In this document: in pieces, positions 1 to 10,170 of the stretch
How the letters are laid out: the number at the start of each line of letters is the position of its first letter
How positions within the stretch are numbered: the first letter of the stretch is position 1
NCBI GenBank assembly: GCA_907163375.1
Contig: CAJQUW010009005.1
Location: 1-64,000, forward strand
DNA from: Prostheceraeus crozeri
Taxonomy: Eukaryota; Platyhelminthes; Polycladida; Euryleptidae
Reading direction: 5' to 3'
DNA length: 64,000 nucleotides
Notes under the pieces: model-generated
The model's input: only the letters and a program-made list of their open reading frames with translations
Databases searched by the model: none
What the model was told of the DNA's origin: nothing
Position numbers and translations under genes: made by a program

Positions 1-820
1 AACAAAATACCAATTTGTGTAAACTTTAATGAGCAAAAAATCGAAAAAATGGAGTCAACCACCTTAAATGTCACAATTTTAACCATTGGAAATACATAGG
101 ATTTTGTTATCCTCTCTATTTCTTAAAAGCAAATGAACTGATCCGGCAGACGCGAAGTTTAGCAGTAGTTTAGATGTGTACAATGCTATGTGAAAGTATT
201 ATGTACTTACCTCGTTCCCTGCACAAGTTCGCGCTAGGATTCTGATAAACTGCGGAAACGATAGATGATGGGCAAGACATCAGCTTCCCGAATCGGGTCC
301 AATTATACGATATTTGATAGGGAATGAGATTTCAGATTCATTAGCTGTGGGGCAATTATCTTCATTTAAACAGCACCCACAGATTTAAAATGTCCTCGTG
401 GAAAAGCAGATGACGAAATTGATACAGTAGATAAATAAATCTGTGCAATTACTTTTAACATTTCTCACACATTCTAGGAGGTGATTGAAGCCTCTGTAGT
501 GATTATTTCTTAAATACAAAATTAAGAGATCATATGGCATCTGATTTAAATCGAGCGGAATCGGAACCGTTATATTTTGCTTGCCATTTGAATTCACATT
601 TACAAAACTGTTTCAGCAATTGTGCTTCAGGAAAACTTTCCATTTACTAAATGCTAGGAATAACGTGATTAAATGAAATGGAACAAAACATTGCTAACGA
701 ATGTTGAGATGGTGGAGATCTAATCAGTCAATATGTGTTCAATAAGTCACGCGGTTACAATCTGCAACGAAGAAAAGGTTATTTAAATACTACGTATGAA
801 CAATTAAACAATAGGTAATG
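1..820. other. non-coding stretch, nothing recognised
   Basis: A+T-rich sequence without a convincing coding region. A 39-base minus-strand piece near 212-250 has splice-like borders but does not fit the phase of the cadherin exons, so it was not called. Confidence 0.5.
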
Positions 821-1410
821 TTAGTTAAATATCTTTAAGAAATAAGAGCTACCATTATAACCTAATGTTCGGTTAAGCAATGGGTTGCTACTAAAAATTT
901 TTATAGACTCAACAATACTAATCTCAAAGTCCGAGTTTCCACGGTAAATGATTTTAAAGCAATCATTGTAGTTACGAAAACAATGGTTACATTGTTCTAT
1001 GTGTTTTGCAATGACACTATTGCCACTTAAGTGTTCAAGTTTACGTTGATGCAGACGTCTTTTGGTTTTGCCAATATATTGGCAATCAGGATCAACCTGA
1101 CATTGAAAGCAATAGACAAGACGCGATTGCATGTCTGGATCTAATTTACTTTTAAGGGAGAAATATCTTCCAGTTTTGAACGAGGTCATAACAACCTTGC
1201 ATTCCAAGTTAAGTTTACGAAATATTTTTACTAACTTATTACTAAATTTCTGTCATGCATAACCCACGAAGGGGATTTTGATTATTTTATTGAAGTCATT
1301 ATCAATTGTTACGCGTGAAAAATTGTTTAATTTACGACCTATAAATTTGTTAATTATTGATTGAATTAATTGCAATGGATAGCCATTATAAAAGACCTTT
1401 TACAGGTCTT
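821..1410 (-). mobile_element. Penelope-like retroelement remnant (C-terminal part with GIY-YIG nuclease)
   Basis: Fossil remnant. The minus-strand translation has the C-terminal thumb-like segment of Penelope-like reverse transcriptases (GYPLQLIQSIINKF near the upstream end), followed by a GIY-YIG nuclease module: a tyrosine in LVYCFQC, YIG in CQYIGKT, the arginine-rich helix KRRLHQRKLEH, a glutamate in VESIKI and an asparagine in LLNR. The C-terminal nuclease is a hallmark of canonical Penelope-like elements. The reverse-transcriptase core upstream is absent, so the copy is 5'-truncated; it is broken, with about one break in the part that remains. It looks moderately old. A free-standing GIY-YIG gene is less likely because of the attached thumb segment. 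Confidence 0.75.
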
Positions 1411-1469
1411 TTACTGAATTTCAATGCTTTATGTCCTCGCAATTGGGCAATTAGTATTAGGCATGCCGC

Positions 1470-1940
1470 GTGACTTATTGAACACATAAAACATTGCTAA
1501 ACCTGATCTCATCTTTTTGACCTTGGGGAAGGGGAGGTTCAGTCCTATCGATAATTCGCAAATAAACCGTTGACATTGATTCCGAGCAGGTCGCATCCCA
1601 CACGAGCGACTTGCCCTCTGCGAACGGGAAAACTGTCATACCATCCGGCCGCTTGCCGTCACCGCGATCCAGCCCCACTGGCTCGAGGATCGACTTGAAA
1701 CCGGCGACGTCGAGGGCCTGGCGGATGATGTCGTTGATAGCCACGTGGCGCGGGAATCTTCCGGCACTCTTGACACAGGAAAGGGGATGGAGACCAAGTT
1801 CATCTTTCCGGGAACCACAACGGCATGGGTGCGGCTCACAAACAAATCCCCCGATCCTTAGGGCGATGGCGTATGCTATATCGTATGCGATGGTGAGATC
1901 ATGCTATAATTTCGCTACAGTCAGCTTCAAGCCTGTTTAT
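1470..1940 (-). mobile_element. RLE-type LINE remnant, C-terminal zinc knuckle and endonuclease (copy 1)
   Basis: The minus-strand frame carries the same C-terminal block as the longer copy at 33.6-35.8 kb: a CCHC knuckle (C-x-C-x9-H-x3-C, CRCG...GLHPLSC), then RH...NDIIRQ, then RPDGM with an aspartate 15 residues after PD (LVWD). In R2-type LINEs these motifs belong to the restriction-like endonuclease that nicks the target. Upstream, GLKLTVAKL matches the segment preceding the knuckle in copy 2, but a stop codon separates it from the rest. The reverse transcriptase is missing and the 3' part diverges after SLVWDATC. This is a dead fragment adjacent to the Penelope-like remnant; which one inserted first is not clear. 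Confidence 0.75.
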
Positions 1941-2160
1941 TTAAATTAACATCCACTGCATTCCTGATTTCAACTCAAATCCATCGTTTTCAAATTGAAA
2001 TCTGTTACAATCAAATTGCCACCTGTTTTATCAAAACAGAATCGATAGAACTCTTAATCAAAGTCTGTTACATACTTGATTAAAATTAAGGAATGTCGCA
2101 TTCAAACAAAAGCCTGTTGCAGTTCAATTAAAGCTAGAAACATTCAAATTATAAGAGAGT
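1940..2160. repeat. degenerate ~30-bp direct repeats (core CTGTTRCA...TCAAATT)
   Basis: Several loosely conserved units of about 25-35 bp share a CTGTT core followed by CA and TCAA(A)TT-like sequence (for example near 2005, 2025, 2065 and 2110). They look like an old, decayed minisatellite next to the RLE LINE remnant. Confidence 0.4.
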
Positions 2161-2347
2161 TGCCAAAAGATTATTGCTACATCTCGCTTACAAGAACACT
2201 AGCAATTGTCGAGGCAATCTCATGCCTGATCGTATCTATACCAGATACATAGATAAGTAGTACTACACTGTAGATAAATGCTGCATGAGTAATGATGCTT
2301 CAGTATTTCAACACAGCTTTCCTAAAAACTGTCGCATTTCTTTGCAG

Positions 2348-2430
2348 GCAACAGATGTGGATAAAACTAGTACGATCACCTACTCATTTACAGCAGGCAA
2401 TAATGGGAATGCGTTCTCGATAGATAACAA
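2348..2430 (+). CDS. cadherin exon, plus-strand (inverted relative to the others)
   Basis: An 83-base exon between a pyrimidine-rich acceptor (TTTCTTTGCAG) and the donor GTAAGT. It encodes ATDVDKTSTITYSFTAGNNG and ends with FSIDN. This is the calcium-binding A-x-D-x-D strand and core of a cadherin extracellular repeat. It starts in phase 0, exactly what should follow the minus-strand exon at 3847-3976 (ending ITVK), yet it lies on the opposite strand. It ends in phase 2. The simplest reading is one cadherin gene with a local inversion, real or an assembly fault. The alternative is a second cadherin gene of which only this exon is visible. No other plus-strand cadherin exon was recognised nearby. 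Confidence 0.7.
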
Positions 2431-3440
2431 GTAAGTGTCCGATGATGTCTAACCTTGGAATTAATGGGCCAATCCGTTACCTGTCAAGAAATTGTAGTCC
2501 TATTTAGAATGATTGGTTATTACATTCTGTTGAATTACAACACATTGCATCTCATTTAAATTAAGAAAAATGTCAATCATTTAATGCTATTTGAAGAGCA
2601 CAACAGTACAATACAGGTTGATTGCAACCTGTTATTTTAAAGACGGAAATCAAGTTTTAATTCAAATGAAAATTACTCAATCTCCCATTTTTCCTGAAAT
2701 GCATTTCTGAATGGCAATGAAATTGGACTGAGGGTGCTGTATTTTCCTGTTGCTCAATAGCGCCCTCATGTAGTTTCACGGCGCCCTCATGAAGCTCTAA
2801 GACGCTCCTTAAATTGAGATTTGGCAAACAATGATGCCTCACTTAATTTTCCTTCGGTAAAACTTGGAGAACAATCACATACCTGATAATATTACGTTTA
2901 ATAATGCAGATCATTTATCCGTTTGTTGTAAAATGAATCAAATTACTGCAATTTTAGAGTACCAAAAGATTCATTTTGTGACGAAATATTTATTGATTGG
3001 TTATAGCGGCTGTGACAATTGTGCATTGTGTTCCTGCCGATTGGTTTCACTTACACAGTCGGTGTGCAGCTCAGCAGCAGAGCAACTTGTCTAGATGCGA
3101 GTAGTCAGGATGGTAGAGGGCTCTAGTCCCGTAAAACGCACGATTTAGCATGGCAATTAAAACGAAATTAATGTGAATTGTTCTTTTAGCGAGCCGCACA
3201 ATTTTAGCTACAATGTCTTATGTAGGTGTCCTGGTTATCTTATCGTACTAATTGAAGATTGACGCTGCAAACTGGAACTTGAACAACTTCACGTTGTGCA
3301 TATATTATAAATGCACTCAAAATGTTTTGCTCAGGATTGTGAATTTTTATGTCTTCATGCCAAGATAATTGATGGATTTTACCAAATAATTGTCGCAAAG
3401 GCCTGTCGCAGACTCGCAATACATTGAATATGTTAGTGCC
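2431..3440. other. non-coding, presumed cadherin intron
   Basis: No exon or named repeat was recognised. Short open frames here have no domain signal or splice support. Confidence 0.4.
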
Positions 3441-3441
3441 T

Positions 3442-3523
3442 CATGTGGAGGGCATATTCGAACCCTCTACTTTCTGCACTTCCACAACGAGTTAGGTCCT
3501 TAACCAACTGAGTTGTCTCACCA
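3442..3523 (-). repeat. tRNA-like SINE head or tRNA pseudogene
   Basis: On the minus strand the segment begins GGTGAGACAACTCAGTTGG (A-box-like) and about 45 bases later has AGAGGGTTCGAATATGCC (B-box-like), the spacing of a pol III tRNA promoter. The flanks do not form a clean acceptor stem, so this is more likely a tRNA-derived SINE head than a working tRNA. Confidence 0.45.
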
Positions 3524-3846
3524 ATTTTGTCTACTGAATGTCTACTTTTTAATTACTTTTGCGTGAACTACATTAATGCATTTTTACCATCTTTATTTGT
3601 TTAATCTTGTGACACCCTATCAGTAAGAATCCTAATATTCCTTCTACATTTAGAATTCTGACGTAGTCGTCAGGTGCTGTAAAAGATGACTCAAAGTTGA
3701 AAAATGCAATGTAAAAATAACACTAGAGGTCATTAGAGACTCAGCAGGCATTCCTGCTATTTCTTGACATAATGAAATATTTCAAGCAAGATGCATGCGC
3801 AATAGAAAATATATCATTCGTGTATTTTGATTATGTTTGTACGTAC

Positions 3847-3976
3847 CTTGACAGTGATGATTTTCGTATTGATTGGTGTGTTTTCCATCACAGCTGTCGA
3901 ATAACTCGATTGTGAGAAGACGGGAGGATTTGTGTTTGAATCTAATACATTAACGGTGACAACGACAAACGATGAT
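3847..3976 (-). CDS. cadherin exon (repeat boundary, DxNxNPPVF)
   Basis: A 130-base minus-strand exon after the acceptor TTTCAG and before the donor GTACGT. Its first base completes an arginine codon begun by the exon at 7620-7976. It encodes SSFVVVTVNVL, then the inter-repeat calcium motif DSNTNPPVF, then SYSTAVMENTP and IITVK, which is the end of one cadherin repeat and the start of the next. The motif is DSNTNPP rather than the consensus DxNDNPP, so one usual aspartate is an asparagine-flanked threonine. It ends in phase 0. The best continuation in the window is the plus-strand exon at 2348-2430. Confidence 0.85.
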
Positions 3977-5880
3977 CTGAAAGTGAATGGAAAACGATCA
4001 ATTGCATATCAGGCAAAGATATCGGCATTGACTTAACCAATGCATGTTTCACTAAAAATGACACGAATTGCGTATTTTCGTTGCAGTATCTTAGATAATA
4101 GGTGATAGCGTTGGAGAGCAATCAATTTGTGAGGACAGATGAGCAGTGCTTCTACTAAGGGCACCTGTTGTGAGGGTGATGTATTAACCAAATTGTCGCC
4201 AACTTTCTTCCGATTTTCGGCATAAGTTTGTGATCATGGCAGAGCAGTGTCAAAAATGCAACATTGTTCATTGCAAATTTGAAGAATCCTTTCATATTAA
4301 AGAATGGATCATCATATTTGTTCTATTACAACCCGGGCCTCAAATGGAATTAAAATAGAAGTCAAAATTAGGGATGTAGGCAAATCGCATCTGCTCGCAC
4401 CGGTGTACTGGTTATGATGAGAGCACCGACAATTTTGAAAAGTTACACTGAAGCAGCAACTATTCAGGTATAGGCGCTCTAGAGCGTCAATTAAAACTTC
4501 ATAATCTTGAAGGTAGGGTCTCTCTCTTTCACTATTAATGTTCATATTTTCCAGAATTAATGCAAATTTCATGGAGCACTAGGAAAATGCCAATAGTGCC
4601 AAAGAATTTGAAACAGATTTACATAGACCTTTGATATTATTTTGCCAATACCCGCGAGTGACTCTTATCATGCTTAACCCATACGGGTCTATGATAGCTC
4701 TAATGGAACTCTAGTAGATGGTAATTAGATGGAAATAGAAATTATATAGCCTAGATATGTAGCAAAAAATGGTAAAACAAACTACGATGACTAAATAATC
4801 ATGTCACTAGTGGACGAAGTATCGGGTTTTTAATTGATTCTTTTAATATCAAAGGTCAATATGGCAAAGGAAGTGTGCATTTTTGATTATTTTTTCAAAT
4901 TGCTTGAACACATCAGGAAATGCAGAAATAAGATTTGGAGCAGTGTCACTGCTAGTGCAACAAGGTCAACATCTCGTCTTTACTCGGCTTTCAAGCAGTC
5001 CCTCTGTTATGTGATAAAGCTACCCGATCAAAAAATCTTTCGGATGGATCGCTGGCCGCTGGAATTCTAAGACAGTTTGCATCTTAGCAGGAGGAGCAAC
5101 AGCAGGGTACGAAGTATTGATTATCAGATTCAGAAGTTCGGAGGCCGTGGGCATTGAGTATTCGTCACCTTTAATAATTTATCATGAGCTTGATTGAAAT
5201 GCCTAATTTTCGTCACTATTTTGTTTTATTCTCAACATCAGCAAATTGCATCAGTAATTTTATGATATAGCCGTGATTTTCAAAAGGTTTCATTTTCATG
5301 TCATAGAAATTTAAAGTTTGAATTGAAGTGGTAAACATAATTGAATATTGTTCTCCTAATTGGATTAACTGCATCGTATGTTCAATATTCTCTGCAATTC
5401 GCTGTAACTAAAAGATGAAATGAATTTATTACAATTGAAACTATGCAGTAAAGTAACATTTGATCAAAATTAGCACATTTCGTTGCACCGGCCCGGAAAC
5501 CGATGCACCGCGCATAGCCTTGGTCAAAATTAAATATAACACGGGGTAACCTGCTGTACAGCATAGTCTGGAGACCCTGATCCGATTCAACTATTAATAT
5601 CTGGGTTATCATGTTGTCATTCATCAGGTCGGCGTCAGCCTGTAGTATGGACTCCCATATAATAGAGGGTGCGCGCGCGTGTCATGTCCAGTTGCCAAAG
5701 GCAGATAACAAAAGCGTCCGTAAGAGTAGTGGACTGTTTTCAACATTAGTCAAACATTTCAAGACAAGAATTCGCTGTTCGAGCTTCTGAATGATCGCGT
5801 GCTATGTCGGATAAGTCATTCAGTCGACATTGGAGAAGTGTAGGAGTTATTCACTAGTATCTGAATGATGTAGACCTAGT
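3977..5880. other. non-coding, cadherin intron sequence
   Basis: Part of the intron between cadherin exons at 3.9 and 7.6 kb. No coding domain or intact element was recognised. Confidence 0.45.
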
Positions 5881-5882
5881 TC

Positions 5883-6037
5883 ACAATTCAAAGCCTCTGA
5901 CTTTCACGATATCGAAGCGATATTTCCATGCTCCTTTCTCCTGGCACGACCATGAAAAATAGCTTGTCGGCTGGGAATCGAACTCATTCCTCGCACTGCT
6001 AATGCGGCGTAAAGATCACCAAGACCATCAAAGCACA
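5883..6037 (-). repeat. tRNA-derived SINE, copy A
   Basis: Read on the minus strand, a tRNA-like head (TGGTCTTGGTGATC, then AGTTCGATTCCC about 45 bases on) is followed by a tail containing TTTTTCATGGTCGTGCCAGG. The tail, without the head, is repeated at 6156-6242. This is the standard head-plus-body layout of a pol III SINE. Confidence 0.55.
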
Positions 6038-6155
6038 CTCTCTATGATCGTGTCAGGAGCAAGCAAAGCTTTCCGCAGGCATTATGACGTCATGTTCCTG
6101 GTTTGTTTTTATAACAATAGCAACTGATTCCAGGCGACCTCAAGGAATCGATTTT

Positions 6156-6242
6156 ACAACTCAATGCCTCTGGCGTTCACGAGGTCGAAACGACATTTCC
6201 TGGCACCACCATGAAAAACGGCTTGCCGGTTGGGAATTCACA
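6156..6242 (-). repeat. SINE body, copy B (headless)
   Basis: This matches the body of the SINE at 5883-6037 in the same orientation, sharing CTCAATGCCTCTG-like, GGCACCACCATGAAAAA and TTGGGAATTC-like blocks. The tRNA-like head is missing. The two copies lie about 120 bp apart. Confidence 0.55.
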
Positions 6243-6249
6243 TGTTCCA

Positions 6250-7619
6250 ATATTGCTCTATAACCACTAATAACAAGGCTCTAATTCTTTAATTCTTATT
6301 CTTGAATTCTTAATTTCTTAATTCTTTATTGGATTTATTTTCCACTATAGAGATAAATAAATTGCTTTGTCTGTGTTGATTGGTCTAGAGATGACATTTT
6401 TTAATACTGATGGTCACGCCAAGAACTAGTCCCGATGCGGCAAGAAGATCAATTTACCATTGAACGTAATGCAAATTGAAGTCTAAATTCTGACGAACTA
6501 GGTCATTGACACCTCATTGAACGTTCACAGTCAGTAAGTTTAAATCGTGTGGAGTCGAACCATGTGAATAATATTTCCATTTGACGAATTTATCACGGAG
6601 GAACATTGAGTCAAAGATATGTACTGTTCATTTGGCAGATGCTCAGACTTCAATGTGAAAACAGTAAATCGTGTGGTCCCTAATACGACTTTCCTCACGC
6701 AGTGCGCGCGCTGGCCAATCACGCAAGCTAAAGGGAGACATATCTCTCCACCTCTCTCTCTCTCTCTGTCATTGCATACAGTGGCTGAGATAGAATCACG
6801 TCACCTCTATAGTAACCGCGACAGCTGAATCCATCTGTGGTTTCTACGTACTTATGATGACCAATTCAAATTTCATCACATTTGGTCCATGGAAGCATAG
6901 TAGACAGACTTAAAATTTGAAAGTATCTTTTTGGAAATCCAGATTTTTGTCAAATTCTTATAAAGTGAAAGATCTTGATCTATTCAAATCACTTATAGAC
7001 CATTCACTGACATAGTACATATGAAGTTATGATCAACATGTTCATTCATCCACAAATGTATCTGTGTAATTATTATATGAATAATAGCAGTGGCTCTAAA
7101 ACAATACTCACAATGGATTTGTAAGTAATGCTGTCATAGTCATGCTAATTGATCCCAAGTCAAAAAATGGACATGTTACAATACGTTTGACGCATCTCAT
7201 TATTTAGCAGCTACAAAATCTTTTGTGCTCTATGTAAAACTGGTATATTAGCTGACTATTAATGGATTTCATCTACCGGCATTTTCAAAAATCTCTTTTC
7301 GAATTGTATTCAGCACAGCTTAGCTATCCCAATCCTATCAAACATACTACCAACATTATCCAATTTTTTCATGCGTTAATCAAAGCGCATAGTTTATCAA
7401 ATCCACCTGTTATCAATATCCAGCAAATATTTCAAAAATCAATCATTTGAAAAAATGGAATTCAAATTTTAAACTGCTATTAATAGAGCAACAAGATGAG
7501 CGAGTTTGCAAAAACAGATGCCCCATTGGGGTGAGCATGCGCCAATTATATTGGGGACGATTGAATCATAGGAACAAAATCACGCCAGTAAAATGTGGCT
7601 AGGACAAATACGTACATAC
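6250..7619. other. non-coding, cadherin intron with a short CT microsatellite
   Basis: Contains a CT dinucleotide run near 6750-6768. Otherwise no gene, exon or named repeat was seen. Confidence 0.45.
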
Positions 7620-7976
7620 CTTGATCTGTTGCTTTCGTCAGCAGCTACAACCGCCAGGTAGTATGTCGAGACAAATTGTATGTGATAAATTCTGCTTCAC
7701 CGTTATATCGCCAGTGGTGACATTGACTTCGAACTTGGATTTTCCATCGGACGTTGCGGATGCCAGAGAGAACAGAACCATTCCATTGGGACCAGCGTCT
7801 TGATCTTTAGCGCTCACAGTTCCAACCAATGAACCCAAGTCCACCGTCTCGTTGATAGTGAAGGAGTATGGGACATTGAGGAAGGTAGGATTATTGTCAT
7901 TGATATCTGACAGAGTAACTACGATGGTTACATTGTTGGTGGACAATTTTCCAGAAGCTTTGTCTTTTGCATACGC
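7620..7976 (-). CDS. cadherin exon with an apparent one-base frameshift
   Basis: A 357-base minus-strand exon after the acceptor TTTTTTTATCTCCAG and before the donor GTATGT. It joins the exon at 8457-8591 in phase 0. The order is the end of one repeat (AYAKDKASGKL, VTIVVTL), the inter-repeat motif DINDNNPTF, then a nearly whole second repeat (INETVDLGSLVGTV, AKDQDAGPNG, VTTGDITV). Near 7667-7675 the frame breaks: beyond it the expected STYYLAVVAADESNRS lies one base out of frame, and its end fits the next exon perfectly. Either this allele or paralogue is a pseudogene, or the sequence has a one-base error. Cadherin repeats form calcium-rigid extracellular rods for cell adhesion. Confidence 0.85.
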
Positions 7977-8456
7977 CTGGAGATAAAAAAACAATGAAAC
8001 CATTATGTTGACAAAAATATAGGAAAATGAGTCTATCATATCAGTTTGTCAAAACGATTTGTAGACAAAATCGACATTAGGTACTTCGAGCGCCTTGCGA
8101 CAACAACATGCACAGTTTAATTACTCGCATAAGAAAGTTTGTCAGAGATTTTTTTGAAAATCTATTTAAGTGGCTGTAAGCAAAATTCAACACGTCTGCA
8201 TGAAGTAGTTATAGTTTGAGTTTATAGTTATGCTATAAATAGACTATTTAATGAACGAAGTGCCTAACATGCTCAAGTCTAAGAGCAGCTATTTAAAATC
8301 ATGATTTTTAAGAAAAGAAAAAAAGCAGCATGCGACTATATTTTCAGGTGATTGAAATGTTAGTTAGTACACTATTTTATTGACCACACTACATGTAAAT
8401 AGGATCAACTATTGATCTTGTATTTGAGGCAGGAATGGACATGAAATGATACTTAC

Positions 8457-8591
8457 AATGACCGTAACACTTGAAATAGTTTCTCGATCCAACGTTGAGG
8501 GGTTATTGACTACAATTGTACCAGTAACAGAATCAATGATAAAGGCAGATGATGAATCCTCCAAGAAATACTCAATTTCGGCATTTGCACC
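8457..8591 (-). CDS. cadherin exon
   Basis: A 135-base exon in phase 0 at both ends, with acceptor TGTGTTTCAG and donor GTAAGT. It encodes GANAEIEYFLEDSSSAF, then FIIDSVTGTIVV, then the LDRET motif (STLDRETISSVTVI), the second half of a cadherin extracellular repeat, and reads directly into the exon at 7620-7976. Upstream exons that would supply the first half of this repeat, a signal peptide, transmembrane segment and cytoplasmic tail are not visible. Subfamily (classical, protocadherin, FAT or dachsous) cannot be assigned from these exons; the many-exon layout argues against a single-exon clustered protocadherin. Confidence 0.85.
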
Positions 8592-8819
8592 CTGAAACAC
8601 AAAACGGACGAATCAAAGTGATTTACGAGGCAATGAAAATCTAGAAGTTATAGAACGTCGTATACGACATTAGAAAAGATTGAAGATCTAAAAGTAAGGC
8701 GGTTGAAAGAATCAGATGATTTATCACGAATGCAGATGTGATTTCAGCTGCTTCACAGTGGTGAAATCGATTTCAGTTTCGGGCGCTCTGTTATATTCAT
8801 AATCGATAAACATCAATTT

Positions 8820-9990
8820 CGAAACCACGCCAGTTGACTCTGCATCCTACATATCCTCTTGTACTGAATCTTTGGCAACCGTCGTTTAACCACTGCTATA
8901 ATGTGGAAGCTTTTGGTGTTGCCATTCTATCTCTTGACTTCACTCGTGCATTTGACACTGTATCTCACAGAATCTTAATCGAAAAGTTACTGGCCAAGAA
9001 CTTTCCACTTCAGTTCTCAGACTGCGTTAATTCATATCTGACTGGTCGTTTTCAATCCGTACGTTTGAATAATTGTACAAGTGATCCTATCCGTGTGCAA
9101 AGTGGAGTGCCCCAAGGTTCCTTAATTGGTCCTCTTCTCTTCAACTTCTACACAGCAGACCTTATCAACGCAAATTTAATTGATTATATTAAATACGCTG
9201 ATGATACTATGGTTATTCGGTCTATTGATCGCAACTTCTTGGAAAGTACACGACAGCTTCTCAATACTCTGGAAAACATTGTTATATCAAGTGAGGAAAT
9301 CAATTTGTATTTGAATGTCAAGAAGTCAAAGCTGATGATAATATCAAAGAAAAACTGCTTAATCAACCTCGACTTAGACTTGCTACCACAAGTGCAAATA
9401 GTTGATAGCCTGAAACTACTTGGTGTTACGTTCTCCTCGAACTTAAAGTGGGATCAGCACATAAATATAACTTTGAAGAAGTGCAACTCTCGCCTATACG
9501 CTCTTCGAGTCCTTAGACCAATTGTTTTACTAAAAACTTTAGAGAATACCTGTAAAAGCATCATTTTACCACTGCTAGACTACACATCTTCAGATTTTGT
9601 ATGCTTGCCTTTTCATCTACAGGGACCGTCTTCGACATTTTTATAAACGATGTCATCGTATTATTCACGAACGAGAGTGCAACTGTGATGTATTTGAGGA
9701 CATCGACAACCGTCGCATAAGGCTTGCCTGCAAACTTTACAAATCTGCTGAAAGCATGACAGGCCATCCTCTCCACGAGCTCATCCCCCGTCGTTACGAA
9801 AGAAGCGGTCAGTACTATGTTGAAATATCAAAAACTTCCCGAAGGCAGCGCCAGTTTCAGTTGTTTGTCTCGATGTATCTCAACAGTATTCACCTTGAAT
9901 GATTTTCTATTGAATTACTTTAGTCACTTTTATAATCTGAAACGTAAAATCGTGTATTTAATTTGATTGCCATTCCAAGTATAAAACACT
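8820..9990 (+). mobile_element. CR1-group LINE remnant (RT and 3' end)
   Basis: A 5'-truncated non-LTR element in the intron next to the cadherin exon at 8457-8591, opposite in strand to that gene. It holds the reverse-transcriptase palm and C-terminal region and ends in a short 3' untranslated region near a CT-rich run at about 9990. It is related to, but clearly different from, the LINE at 57-60.8 kb. Confidence 0.75.
8834..9902 (+). pseudogene. LINE reverse transcriptase fragment
   Basis: Copies LINE RNA into DNA at the target site in intact relatives. Visible motifs: SLDFTRAFDTVSHRI (catalytic aspartate), SGVPQGSLIGPLLF and YADDTMV (catalytic aspartate pair), followed by KLLGVTFSSNLKW and the C-terminal HPLHELIPRRYER region. 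The frame is open from 8834 to 9646 and then shifts near 9620 into a second frame that runs to 9902. Upstream of about 8890 the palm is disturbed as well. Endonuclease and ORF1 are missing. It is not functional. Confidence 0.75.
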
Positions 9991-10039
9991 TTCTCTCTCT
10001 CTCTTCTCTCTCTATATTTCTATGAAAATTTAGCAAGTC

Positions 10040-10170
10040 AAGTTCAACTTCAATTTAGCTCAATCTAGTAACCATAGAAATCAGATACTATACTATATAA
10101 ATAATACAGTAAAACAATCTGATTTCTATGCTAGTAACTTACTAAATATCAACTTCTTCAATTGAAATTC
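10040..10170. repeat. small foldback / MITE-like inverted repeat
   Basis: Two arms, one ending CATAGAAATCAGAT near 10086 and the other starting ATCTGATTTCTATG near 10118, are inverted copies. A weaker inverted match extends outward (TTCAACTTCAATTTAG against CTAAATATCAACTTC). The spacer is about 30 bp. A further CCATAGAAATC piece lies near 10515. Confidence 0.5.

Noticed and set aside
212-250. 39-base minus-strand piece with acceptor- and donor-like borders
   Set aside because: It does not fit the phase of the cadherin exons, is tiny, and has no family signal.
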